Source: Leuctra nigra
Lineage: Eukaryota; Arthropoda; Insecta; Plecoptera; Leuctridae
NCBI GenBank assembly: GCA_934045905.1
Contig: OW203763.1
Coordinates: 16,436,948-16,500,947, forward strand
Direction: 5' to 3'
Length of the DNA stretch: 64,000 nt
Shown here: piece after piece, positions 1 to 30,694 of the stretch
Numbering within the stretch: the stretch's first letter is position 1
Layout of the letters: every line of letters begins with the position of its first letter
Translations under genes and position numbers: made by a program
The notes under the pieces: model-generated
Databases searched by the model: none
What the model was told of the DNA's origin: nothing
What the model saw: only the letters and a program-made list of their open reading frames with translations

Positions 1-74
1 TATTTTGTCCAGCAGGCGTTTAGAACCCAAAAATTACTACATTTTCGGGTTCTAAACGCCTGCTGGACAAAATA
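1..74. repeat. Perfect 28-bp inverted repeat (hairpin) at window edge
   Basis: Bases 1-28 and 47-74 are exact reverse complements around an 18-base spacer. Because base 1 is the window edge, the palindrome may continue to the left. The GC-rich core (CCAGCAGGCG) stands out from AT-rich surroundings. It could be a foldback-transposon end or a small hairpin RNA precursor; nothing here decides between them. Confidence 0.85.
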
Positions 75-1509
75 AAACTAATAACTTATTCCAAGCTATG
101 AAATTATTTTCATTGAACTGTTCTGAATTTTCGTCCATAGCCCTATTTTGTTAACAATTGCACTGGAAAAAGATATTGATAAAAATTAATTAAAAAAACT
201 CTTCAAGGTCAAACTCACTACCCAGCCGTCTTAAGTCAAGATAGTCATTTTCGTGCAGTTTGCAGTGGCACAAGGTGGCACAAGGTTTGCAGTAGCACAA
301 GGTCTTGTGGTGTTGAGGACTGACATTCGCTAATATCGACTTGCAGACGCAACATCTTTTGAGCTTCTTCTTTTTTGTAGGTACTTATGTACCTACTTGT
401 TTTAGGAAAAAACAAAGAAAGTAAGAGATTCAGACACAAATAGTGGAATTTTCTCTTAAACTGTGATGTTGATCATGTACGTATTTATAGTCGAAGCTGT
501 GATTTCGGAGGGGGTGCGGTCACAACCCCCTCAGACCCTCCCCTGAATACGCTGCTGACAGTTCTCAATTTTTGAAAAATGAAAACAAATCAAAGAGGCA
601 TCCTATATTGATACAGGCGCACTCGCAATTAACGGTGTTTCATTAACTAAAGAACACCGGTTTCTTTTAACGTAATGTAAAAAGAAAATTTTGTTAAAAC
701 AAGTATTATTAAAAGCATGCTAATGAAGTAATATGAGCAGATGTGGTTGTTCAAACCGTTTGTTCAGATTCCAGAAATATTTTACGGGAAATAGAAAAAC
801 ATTATCTTGTTTCTGCAATTGTACCTTAAATATGACATTTCTTTGCCTACAATGTCTGGGCATACCAATATAAATTAAATTAGTAAGCGTAATCTAATCA
901 CGATTACTTGAAAAATCAACCAAACAGAGGAAATCACTTCAGTATTAAATTTTTCTACATACCTATATATGCCATAATATTTACAAAACACACAATTTTC
1001 TTAATGGTTGGACCATAGTAATAATATGAATGAAATGAAATTAGTACGATTCATTTTGATTGGCATTTTGAAACAAAAACATTAGGTAAATATAAATTAT
1101 TTCGTTTCAATAAATTATTAGATGTAAATAAAAGCATTTAAGCTACAAAATACCAAAAACATGAATTCGTGCATGAAATTGTAATCATGTTTGAAAACAT
1201 CAAATTTAAACTTGAGTTTTGACCATTAAGTACGATCTAACGTGCGTGATCATTAAATTATACTAAAAAAATATAGGTATATTAAACCGATGCCCTCATG
1301 TAGTAAAGCATTGGTAACTGGTAATTAGAAATGCATAAGTTAGGCCTACATCAAATAATGTTGATGAAAGCAAGTAGGTAATAAATTCCAACTGTTGAAC
1401 AGAAAAATTGTAGGATGACTTTGTTCCGAATAGCAGCTTGCGTGCAGTGTAAAGGTGGTTAAATAAGATACGAGACAGTAGAATTGATATACCCTGAACT
1501 CTAATATCA
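75..1509. other. 3' flank / 3' UTR region of the Hsp110 gene
   Basis: No convincing gene is visible. The stretch is AT-rich and lies directly downstream, in the minus direction, of the Hsp110 stop codon at 1510-1512, so it probably includes the 3' UTR. It contains one copy of a dispersed repeat at about 290-362. Confidence 0.5.
290..362. repeat. Dispersed repeat, copy 1 (partner at 25464-25526)
   Basis: The run around GGTCTTGTGGTGTTGAGGAC, ending in CATCTTTTGAGC, recurs at 25464-25526 in the same orientation with a few substitutions. Both copies hold the ACTGACAT...CGC core. This is an uncharacterised interspersed repeat; the two copies are about 25 kb apart. Confidence 0.6.
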
Positions 1510-20718
<19,209 letters not shown>

Positions 20719-20839
20719 CTAGTGGTATGTTTTGTTGTTAAATGTAATAAAAATGTGTAATCCGCCGATTACTCTTTAGTATCCTTGCTAATGTAGGCAC
20801 TGAACTTCAATTATATGAGGGAAAACGACCGGCACGACC

Positions 20840-20860
20840 GGAATATACTAGAATGTTCTA
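20840..20860 (-). promoter_or_regulatory. Heat-shock element upstream of Hsp110
   Basis: TAGAATGTTCTA at 20849-20860 is a perfect palindrome of GAA and TTC units (nGAAnnTTCn). A further GAA at 20841-20843 lies exactly two 5-bp units away, giving a gapped three-unit array of the type bound by HSF trimers. It sits about 140 bp upstream of the Hsp110 start codon, a normal promoter distance. Stress inducibility is inferred, not shown. Confidence 0.7.
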
Positions 20861-23054
20861 CCACATGGGCATGGCGGCGACGACAAACTCAGAAAATATA
20901 ATAAGTAATAGGTTCGCTGGCTGTACACAGGAAGTTATCTTCCTATTTCTCTAGCCGTGTGGCGAGTTTATTATCGGCATTCGCAAGTCATATTATAGTA
21001 CATACTGCGCTATCTATACTAAGTATGTAATACTATTTTAGCACGGGCTTCTGGCAACTTCTTGAAACCGTTTACCGGTTTACCGCGGTTTTTCAAATCT
21101 CAAAACCATTGACGTTAGTCAATGTCAAAACTGTTGCACGATGTTTCATCATTTATTGTTACTTATTTAAATTAAATTTGTAATATTTGTTTTTAATGTA
21201 TAACTTAATAATTTATGCTCAGTTATTATTATAGCTTTAAAGCTAGATTAAAGCTTCACAAAGATTTACAATTAGTTGCGATATTATTTTCAATCGAAGT
21301 CGAGCACTTTATTATACAAGATTATACCATGCAAATTTTTTGCCATTTGGAACATCACCATTTTATTTGATACTGTAATTTATTCATACTGCAATCGTTC
21401 ATTGACTGCAATTCATACTTTAAAATAAATGTGATATAATTAATTCTTATTCAAATTTTACATTAAATATGCACTGTGACAGGTAGACAAGTATTACGAA
21501 CATAATCATTTGCAAAAAAAAACACTTTTGAATCCCTTCAGATCAAATTTAATGCAACTACTGCATATCTATTCCCTGTTTCAACTTTTTCGTTATAAAG
21601 TGTATTAGGTACCCATCCAGTATTATTTAACAAATAATAGCATATTACGTCATAACTTTTTCACTAAAAACTGCAAAAACTAAGAACCGTTTTTTCGTGA
21701 TAATCTCGGAATATAACAAAGTGCAGTACTTAGTTGCGTTTCCGAAGCTACTGGAACTCAAATACAATCTTCCCAATTGTGTCTATCTTAACTCTTAGAC
21801 AATAGATTCGAGAGATAAATTGGGTGGTCTCAAATATTCTGCAGGATCTTTCAATTGAAATTGTAGTTTTATTTCATTTAATGAGGATTATCATATTCCT
21901 TCCATAAATTCGTTTTATATATTATGTTTTATATCATTGAAAGACTGACAGCATTTACTGCGCTGTCAGTCTTTCTATGATTGTGCATCGATCATTCATG
22001 TATTACACTATTTTTAGCAAATTGCTTTTTATTGAATATTATTTTTATTCAAAGTTTTCTGTAAATAAATACGTATACAAGTACATCTGATGATCTATAT
22101 TTGACTAATTTATTAGTTTATAACAGAAGTCTCAATTTGTCAGATTCAAACACAGCCCTTTCGGACCCTGCCAACAAAATTGTGTGGGTAGTAGTTTTGA
22201 TTCAAAATTGCTGTTGATTATCGATGTATATGAACTACATAATCTTTTTGGATGTGGCACAACTCTTAAAACTTAATCATCCATTGGGGAAAAAATCAAA
22301 CTTCCCAAAAATCTACCAAAATAATTTTTTGCTTGGGGTTGAAAGGAATAGGACTGTTTACCAAACTTCAAATCTTTGCTGCTATTTATCTGAATTGTAC
22401 GTTTTTCAACTTTATAGTTACCATTTAAATAAAAACGAACAACTGGATCTTCTTGTTTTTTTTGCATGTGTAACGAATGTCATTCAATTAAAAATTTTGA
22501 ACATTATTCTATAAAAAATGTGATTGCTAAAACGTCGCAAAATAAAAAAGTACAATCAATTATTTACTTGACAAATATTTGTAATGAAAAAAATATAAGA
22601 ATGTGGTCTCACTTACATCAGAAAACCTGTATTAAAGTTCATTCACGATTAGAATTGCAAGCCATAATGGCGGCCGTGTAGATACTACTGTAGTCAAATG
22701 AACAATTGTATACCTACATATGAAAATATCAATAGAATAATCCAAAACTATGTATAATACGACTGTAGATGGAAATAAATCAATTCGATTGAATTTTTCT
22801 AATATTTTCTAATAATAAAAATAGTGTATTTGACATAATTTATACAATTTCAATAATACAAAGAAGAAAGTCTTGCCATTGACAGGGCAGTGTTCAAGTG
22901 ACTGACCAATGAACGACGTGATCGTCAGTGAAATTCTTATCGTGAACGAACTTTAGCACCGGATTTAAAAATGAAATATTTTAAGCTTCCTGAGGTAACT
23001 AATGGATAATGGTATGCGCAGTGGTACCGAAAAATTGCTAATTTTACATGTTAT
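20861..23054. other. Intergenic region upstream of Hsp110
   Basis: AT-rich and without a recognised gene. A short hairpin lies at 21940-21974. A minus-strand open stretch at 22273-22467 encodes a basic, aromatic-rich peptide but has no supporting splice context or recognised family, so it is not annotated as a gene. Confidence 0.4.
21940..21974. repeat. Short hairpin, 13-bp perfect stem
   Basis: AAAGACTGACAGC and GCTGTCAGTCTTT pair perfectly around a 9-base loop. Too short for a typical animal microRNA precursor. No flanking duplication is seen. Confidence 0.6.
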
Positions 23055-23345
23055 ATCCCTACAAACACTGGGAGGTCCCTTGGCGCGTCCTAGGCCGTCC
23101 CAGATGGGCGTACGGGCCTGCCCAGGGACCTCCCGTCTTATGGGTGATTAGCATGGAGTGAGACTCCCGGGGCCTGCCACTGGGAATAAGCCCGGGCGGC
23201 GCCATGGGCCGTCCCATGACGCCCGCGCGGGAGGTATGGGCCGTCCCTGGACCCTCCCGGGCGGCCCGCGCGGGAGGCATAGGCCGGCCCTGGCCCCCGC
23301 CCGGGCGGCCCGCGCGGGAGCAGCTGCTCGCTCTGTAGCCCCCTC
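23055..23345 (+). repeat. GC-rich island repeat, copy 1
   Basis: Begins with ATCCCTACAAACACTGGG and continues about 270 bp of very GC-rich sequence. Diverged tandem units contain GGGCGGCCCGCGCGGGAG and GGGCCGTCCC. The same terminal word ends the opposite-facing island at 27807-28004. Open frames here are compositional artefacts. It contrasts sharply with AT-rich flanks, and class is unknown. Confidence 0.65.
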
Positions 23346-25463
23346 CCCCTACGCACATTCCATAACGGTCACGTGCTAGCTTGCTAGGTACACTCTCATT
23401 CAAAATGCAGTACCTACCTATAAAACGTGCCTCTGATCCAGACACGTGCATATAGGCACTAATTTTGAATGCGAATGTACCTGGAAAAAATACGTTTTAT
23501 TAAGACATAATTAATTGCAAACGTGAGTGACACGAGAAACGGGATTTTTTCACAATTTCGGAGAGTGGGCGTTGCCATACGAAAAAATAATCCAGGTATT
23601 TCCTTCCAGGGTCAATGTATTAGTTCACAGTTCACGGAATATTTCACAACAGTTGTAATTTGTTATGTCAACTAGAAGAACAGTAGGTACTTACTAGGTA
23701 CCTACTCAAACACATTAGAAATGCATTTAAATGGTCAAATATTAATAAAAAAATAGCCGGTATATTATAAAGTTAATCAGTGGTTATTGGAAGTTATTTT
23801 ATCTCGCCATGTTTCCCTATTGTTTGAAAGCTGTTCCACTGACTTGACACATTACCTAAGGTACCTCCTACTGTTTTTATTTTTAACGCATTTTTATTTG
23901 GAGGAAATATTTTGGGATCATTTGAAATCCTCAACTTGACTGTCACATAATGGGGAAGTCTCGTGAAATTCAGATTTCAGAATAATAGACCATTATTTTA
24001 TGAAAGTTGATTATGTTGCTGAACACAGATGTGATTTTATTTTTGCTGTGGGATGAATAGTTTTCAAGGAATTAATTTACAAAGTTTGATTACTTTTAAC
24101 ATGAAAATTTACAGAAAATTGACAGATGATCCACAATGGTAACACATTAGTGTAAGTGGATTCTTGTAATACGTCGTTTTTTCCGCCAAAAGTCCCATTA
24201 TAATTGAATTTCATTTGCATGAATTAATTTTTTACATTTCGCGGGTGACAAATGTCAGTAATTATTTGCGTTGATATTTAAAAACTTACTGGAACAAAAT
24301 TTCACGAGACTTAAGTATTACCTAGGTACCTTATTCATAAAAAAATGAAGAAGGATAAAAAGATCCATAATTTTTGTTTATATATGAATCGGTTGTTGGA
24401 TTTTGAAATTAGCAATTATTTTTTGATAATCTCTTACAGGACGATTGAATCGTTTCAATAATAATTTTTTCACGTATTCCCTACTTACTAACTATATTGT
24501 TTTGATAAATTACAAAAAATAAAATGCTACACATAGGAGATTCACTGCAATTGAATTTTAGGAATAATAAAGAGCAGGAAAACACACGAAAATTTAAAAA
24601 AAACAGTTTCATATAATATATACGTATATTATTGTAAAAGATTATACTACCACATCACTTAAAATTGCAAATTAAGTAGGTAAGTTATCTGGTAGTAGGT
24701 AGGTATAGCTTCATTTGCATGACAATTAAGTAACAAACAAAACTTTAAATATGTATGCAGCAAAATATGTCGACAATAAACAAACTAAAAATATTTGTAC
24801 CTAACATCTGCAGTTATCATCATGCGCAAATAATTTTCTATGCATTATTAACAGTGCATCTATGATAAAGACCATACTGATTACTTTCATATTGTTATAT
24901 AAATCTAAAAAGCATAATTTAAATGTCCTTCAACCTTCACACGTCACATAGTATCAAAACATTCTGAGGTAGGTACTACCTGGCAGTGAGTCTGGCACGC
25001 TGTCTCTTTATCGACAAGACACAATTCGGATTTTACTTCACTCACGGATATGTTGGCACAATTTTTCATCTTCAGTTTTTCAAGAAAATGAACGCTATTG
25101 AATACGTATTTCTTTCATCTGAAAAAATAAAATTGCAAAGTATTTAGGTAATGTACCTTGTACTAATAATGTTCGCAAGATATTTGCAATTATTTATTAT
25201 TGTAGGTACAGATTCTAACCTAAACAAGATTTATACAAGATCTTGAAAAGTTTAGCAAGATCATGCAGCGTATTGTTAGAAGTGTTTTTTATTTTTTGTG
25301 TACATTTTTATTCGGTCAGACCAATGAAAGTCCAACATTTACAAGATCTTGTTATCATAAGATCTTGCTAATTTTGTCAATATTTAACACTATTATTATG
25401 CTATGCTCAAAAGAATTTTCCGATTTAATGGCCAGATACTGGATTCCATCCATAAATTATTAG

Positions 25464-25526
25464 CACACGGTCTTGTGGTGTCGAGGACTGACATCCGCAA
25501 TCTACGTGGATGCAACTTCTTTTGAG
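25464..25526. repeat. Dispersed repeat, copy 2 (partner at 290-362)
   Basis: GGTCTTGTGGTGTCGAGGAC, ACTGACATCCGC and TTCTTTTGAGC match copy 1 in order and orientation. Confidence 0.6.
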
Positions 25527-25914
25527 CATGAGGCTGCCTAGCAAATAGTTTCTACCTACTACACAAGAACTATTTATGTAAATAACTGCAATAGCAGATA
25601 GCTGCAAATAACAGTCTTTACAAAAAATTTTAAAATTGAATTTTTGGCACAGAGTGATCCCTAAAAAAAAAGGATAGATTCAATGAAGAATTTGTAAATT
25701 GATAGGATAAACTTCTTGGCAATGAATAATACAAAAATCGCTTTGTGTTGTGTGACCTGCCACAATAATCACTTGAGGTAAAATTAGTACCATTAGGTAC
25801 ACTATTTATTTAAAACCCCAATAAAAATTTGAAACATTCTATATTGCATAAATGTGATTTATAGGTAAGGTTAGAGGAAATACTACACATATAAAATACT
25901 AAAATGTGGCTTAC

Positions 25915-27600
25915 CATCAGAGAGTTCTGAATCATTACATCTGTAGGGTAGGTAACATTTAATCCATTAACTCGATGAAGTCCCAAGTCCTGTGCATCTT
26001 CAGAATTCTCGCTAATTTGCCAAGAAGTAAATTTACTTTTTAATTGAAGTAGGTAGGCAATTAAATCGACTCTAGAATAAGAGCAGGGCAAGTTCACGGT
26101 GAATCTGTAGAACCTACAAAAAGTAAGGTGAAAGTTAGCAACTCAAATTAATTTCCTCTCAGCCATTCCGTGTTACGGGTGTACGGGTGTAAGATGCTAT
26201 GTTCAGCATCTTATTCATCAAAATAAAAATAGTTAGGATCATTGTGCAGCCTTCTAAATTTTTTATGTAATTTACATGGTTCGACACAAAATTTAAATTT
26301 AAATGCGGTCCCACAATTTTACTGATAACAAAATAACTATTCAAACTTAGCACAAAACTGATAACATATTTGGAATCAGCAAGAAAATACCATGAATATA
26401 ATATAAAAACATGCTGATTTATTTACATTTAATAATTCAGCAGTCATATGTATTATGTGGCATATGTCTGCATTCTCATGGAATGGCTGCTCTCTTACCA
26501 CCGGCGCGTTAGAGGAAATTCAAAAGGTGCGGTTTATTTTTTTGTATGACAACATTCAATCCCAAAAATTTTACTACGTATTTGAATGAAGCGGGACCAC
26601 CATTCAATGTATGTATCTACTACCTCCGACAAGAATGTAATTTCCATGCAACATAATTTTTACTTTCGGATCACAATAAAAATGTTTGTTATTGGCCTTG
26701 TAAGGTACCTACATAAACAAAAATAATTGCTGTATATCTAAAATCCTTGATAAAGTTAAATAATTAAATATAATGAAAATATTTACCACTCTGCTCGGTT
26801 CGGTTCTTAATGTTTCGGCTCGGTTTGACGATACAGCTTGGTTCGCTCGCAGGACGAATACGCGCTTTGTTTCTGGAGTTCAATATCTTAATAGCCTATT
26901 TTCTTCCAGAGTAGATTCACCTTTAACAAGTAACATTATTAAAACTGCAGTAGGTATGTGGGATGGTTATTGGTTAATGTAGAGGTGAAAATATTCCCAA
27001 AATAGGCGGAGGTACGTACTAGGTAGGTACCTACAGGTAGGGTTCCTACTGACTACTACCACTGATATGTATAGACTACCACGCCAAGCAAACTGTTTAC
27101 CTACTTTATTTATTTTATAAATACCTAAACTACCTAGTTACCTAGGTCCTACCTAGTTGGAAATTTTACTTTGCATAAATTGCTACATTTCAAAAATGTA
27201 CATGTGAGGTTAATGTTTACTGAACATTGGTCACACTACCTATTGGCTTATTAGTATCCCCAGCATACAAAACTAAAGTAACAACGATTAATGCCTGGAT
27301 ACTTATGTAGTTGTGATGAAGACTCACCTTCAATGGGTTGTATGGCTCTGTGATGAAAATCCAAGCAAAAGAGGCACAACAAAACTGTAATTATTTCACG
27401 ATTTGTGTCACATTAAATGGTATGAACTGAGACAAACTATTCAGCAGTGAACACTGCATTCACGGACACAGATAATAATTGAAATCGCATTCAAAATCAC
27501 TCAAAAGGACGTAAACTACACACTCATGACACTCAGTAAAATATCAACAAACGTCAAACGCCGCGTTTGAAATGAAGAAGGGAGAACGGAAACAAGTTGA
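25915..27600 (-). ncRNA. Possible spliced minus-strand transcript (two exons, probably non-coding)
   Basis: A candidate internal exon at 26113-25915 has a strong acceptor (pyrimidine tract then TTTTTGTAG) and donor (GATG|GTAAGC). A candidate first exon ends at 27328 with AAG|GTGAGT and begins near 27600, where AAGATGGCCGAC, a YY1-like promoter word, occurs on the plus strand. The 199-bp exon is open in one frame (about 66 residues, including LPCSYSRVDLIAYLLQL). However, joining it to the first exon puts a TGA in that frame, and no upstream start exists. So it is either a long non-coding RNA or part of a gene whose 5' end I have not found. Confidence 0.3.
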
Positions 27601-27806
27601 TTCACGAAGATGGCCGACTGCTGAGTTCATAAAAGAAACTTTACTAATAACGTTTAAAATGGTATGAATACTTTGCTTTGGAATTGTAAACATATTTATT
27701 CTTAAATCAATATATCCATGTGAAATGTAGATGTAATTATTATAGAAATGAAGTTATAAATATGAAAAAAATAAGTCATTAGAGCAGCTCAAATTCAAAC
27801 AGTCGT

Positions 27807-28004
27807 AGCGCCCGCGCGGGCCGTCCCTAGCCATTCCCGGGCGGGACCAAGACGGGACATTCCTAGAAATTTTACAGCCAGATAAAACGGATCGGTTGGG
27901 CTCCGTTGGGCAGGCCCAGGGCATGCCCTAGTAGTTCCCGCCCGGGACGTCCCACTTGGGCGCTAGATGGGCAGAAGCCCGGGCCGCCCAGTGTTTGTAG
28001 GGAT
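27807..28004 (-). repeat. GC-rich island repeat, copy 2
   Basis: Ends with CCCAGTGTTTGTAGGGAT, the exact complement of the start of the island at 23055. It contains CCCGCGCGGGCCGTCCC and CGGGCGGGACCAAGACGGGA. The island abuts the LINE 3' fragment that begins just after it. Confidence 0.65.
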
Positions 28005-28590
28005 CATACCTAAGTATGATACCTCCCTTTACATTCTGGCGATGTGCGTCTTCACAAGGAACAATCTGCATCTCTTCTCCGACGGCGAGCTCCTTCCCCA
28101 TCGCACAAGACAAGCCTCTGAACTGCGGCACGAATTCTGCCGACTCAGAATTTCGTCTGTCGGCGTTTTGCAGAATGGCAGGAGGCTGTACAATGCACTC
28201 CCAGGGAAGATCAAAGACATCAAGGACGACACTCACTTCAAGTCGAAAGTTAAAACTTTTCTACTAGACAACTCATTCTACTCGATCGATGAGTTCTTAT
28301 CTAATAGAAGGACTCCCTATTAATTTTAACCTGTTTTTTCACTTGTTTTTAACTATGATTTTATTTGATTCCAGGACAAGTACGGAACAACCGTTTTTGT
28401 ACACTACTCTTAATAATTGATGCAGCTCTGCTTCCTATCACTCTTGTAACTTAATTAAAAATGTACTTATGGTTGTATTTGTAATACTATTCTATTATAA
28501 TATTATGTTTATTTCACTTTATAAAATTGACAATGTTCATACAAGTATTATACTCTGTGATAACTGACAATAAATAAATAAATAAATATA
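28005..28590 (+). mobile_element. 3' end of a non-LTR retrotransposon (LINE), truncated
   Basis: The plus strand is open to 28323 and ends as LYNALPGKIKDIK, then FKSKVKTFLLDNSFYSIDEF. This is the pattern found at the very C-terminus of reverse transcriptases of CR1/Jockey-like LINEs in arthropods. A 3' UTR of about 250 bp and a tail of AATA repeats (about 28570-28590) follow, as expected for target-primed insertion. The upstream enzyme domains are missing, so this is a 5'-truncated dead copy. Confidence 0.7.
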
Positions 28591-30694
28591 CTCCATTAAA
28601 AGTGTGCAGGTGTATTTTATACAAAATGTAAAAACATAGTTTAGTTGTGTAGATTTTTAATAACTAAGAATACTATGAAACAATATGGAATATTCACTCA
28701 TTTACACACATAATTTAAATGGACATATTAGGAGAATGTTATGAAACTAGAATACCTAACGTTCAGATTTCGTCTAATCATTATCATAAAGATATGAAGT
28801 AGCAAAACCTCGCCGCAATCATTCAGCAAAGATAGATTTGCAACTGCTTGCCATTTTTCTTATCACATAGATAGATAAAATTCAACTGAAATGCACATCA
28901 TCAACTAAACACTTATTGATCATCCCTAAAACAACAAAAAAATTAGTTGACCTGAAGGGTACACAATACAACTAGTAACTGAATTATTACATAAATATTA
29001 AATTGTTCATGTCATTAGGGTATGTGTACCATTTATTGACCGACATCATTTAACAAACTGGGGTCTACATTTACTTGTCTTCACAAACTGACATTCACAA
29101 AATGTCATTGTTTCAGTCCTAAAAATGTAAAAGTTATGCTTTCAGAAGGTACGATTATGTCATTGGGTACGATCAGAAGATTAGATGTAATGGCTGATTT
29201 AATGCAGATTAAAATGTAACCTGAAAATGATGGTGAGTTTACATTTGCTACTATGGCTGGAGCCTGATACAATATAAGTTGCACATTTAGGTAGATGCTT
29301 ACATAATACATATAGTTTATGTATCTAAATAGTAAATACTGCCATCAACTGTACTAATATAATAATACATTTGTTTTTGAGCTGCCTTCATATGATCCCA
29401 AAACATGTGTATAAAAAATAAGGTATGTTTATTAGCTAGAGTCATACTTTACTTGCCTTCATTATAGTGTAATACACAGTTTATTATCAAATCGAATAAA
29501 TTGCTATAAAAATGCACCTCCCCCATCTAAAATATAAATTGAAGTTGTGCTTCTTATCATTTTAAAATCCGATTCCTAATGGATACATAAAACTCAATGT
29601 TTTGAGCAAAAGTGTCAATGTGCACAAGTGTTCATGTGCAAAAGTTTTCATGTTTGTGAACTATTAGCATAATTATAATATGTAATGTACTAACAAAGAA
29701 GCTTTGTACGAAAATATACTACCTTACTCTGTATAAAAGTATACTTAAAATATTGAATAAATAGCATCTCTTTTTTCTTAATTAATGAACTTCACTTGGG
29801 TAGAAAATACATATTAAAATATCAGATCTGGCTATGTTTAAAAATGAAAAGTGGTGACCTCAGTTCTTTCTCAATCAATCTGGCCGACAATAATCGATGT
29901 AAGTTGACAATTGAAAGCAAATATCGATGATGTGAGACAGTCTCCTCTTTAGAATAACTAGAGAAGAGATGCATGCTCTCGATCTCGAAGACGTTAACTA
30001 CTGATCTCAAAATCCCTCACCGAGCTATCGATGTTCTAGATTTCACATAAAACTTAAAAATAATATTAGGTATATAAAACAACAAGTTCATTTTTCACAC
30101 AAAGTCTTTGAATACCTAGTAAGTGATAAATATGGCTTAAGAAAATAAAGTAATTATTTTAAAAATCCATATAAAACATTTACACAAAGAAATCATTAGG
30201 AAAGAATTTAACAAGTCAAGATAACCATGGTAACCATCCCGAACTTTCCATTTAACTCTCAGAATCAACAACCCGAGTTCTGATTTGTATACACCTTCCT
30301 CCTACCAAACCTCTTCATACCTGTATGTATCGATTTCATGTGTTAATAATAATAGAAATGTAGGGCTGTGCAAATCTAAAAACCCTTTAGATAAGATAAG
30401 AAATTGTTGATTTGCAAATATTTGGTTTGATTTTCCAGATCCAAAAACACATGAGAATGTTTAGTAAATATTTATTCTCCTCCAAAAGGTATCACCATTT
30501 ACATATCAAAGTGTAAATTTGTATACGTATTACGTATGTAACGTATATCTCTAAAAACCAAAAGGTCCTAGGCACAGCCCTAATTCTGTATATTTTCACC
30601 CCAAGTCAAATACTCCTTGCGAAATGGTATCGTACATCTAGATAGATGAAATAGACTCCCAATGTTCTTCCCCAAAGATTTCTTTGGCAGTATC
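28591..30694. other. M6 3' UTR and intergenic sequence
   Basis: AT-rich, with no recognised gene or element. It lies directly 3' of the M6 stop codon, and the unusually even composition up to the LINE tail suggests much of it could be M6 3' UTR. No specific polyadenylation site could be chosen with confidence. Confidence 0.4.

Noticed and set aside
21940..21974. MicroRNA precursor
   Set aside because: Stem of 13 bp and total 35 bases is too short.
22273..22467. Minus-strand open frame of 64 residues in the region upstream of Hsp110
   Set aside because: Residue mix is plausible, but there is no promoter, splice context or recognised family, and surrounding DNA is featureless and AT-rich.
23059..23451. 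Long overlapping open frames on both strands, rich in Arg, Gly and Pro
   Set aside because: Explained by the GC-rich repeat composition; all frames are open and low-complexity.
26773..26982. Plus-strand frame starting MKIFTTLLGSVLNVSARF
   Set aside because: Resembles a short secreted peptide, but there are no flanking splice or promoter signals and it overlaps the intron of the candidate minus-strand transcript.
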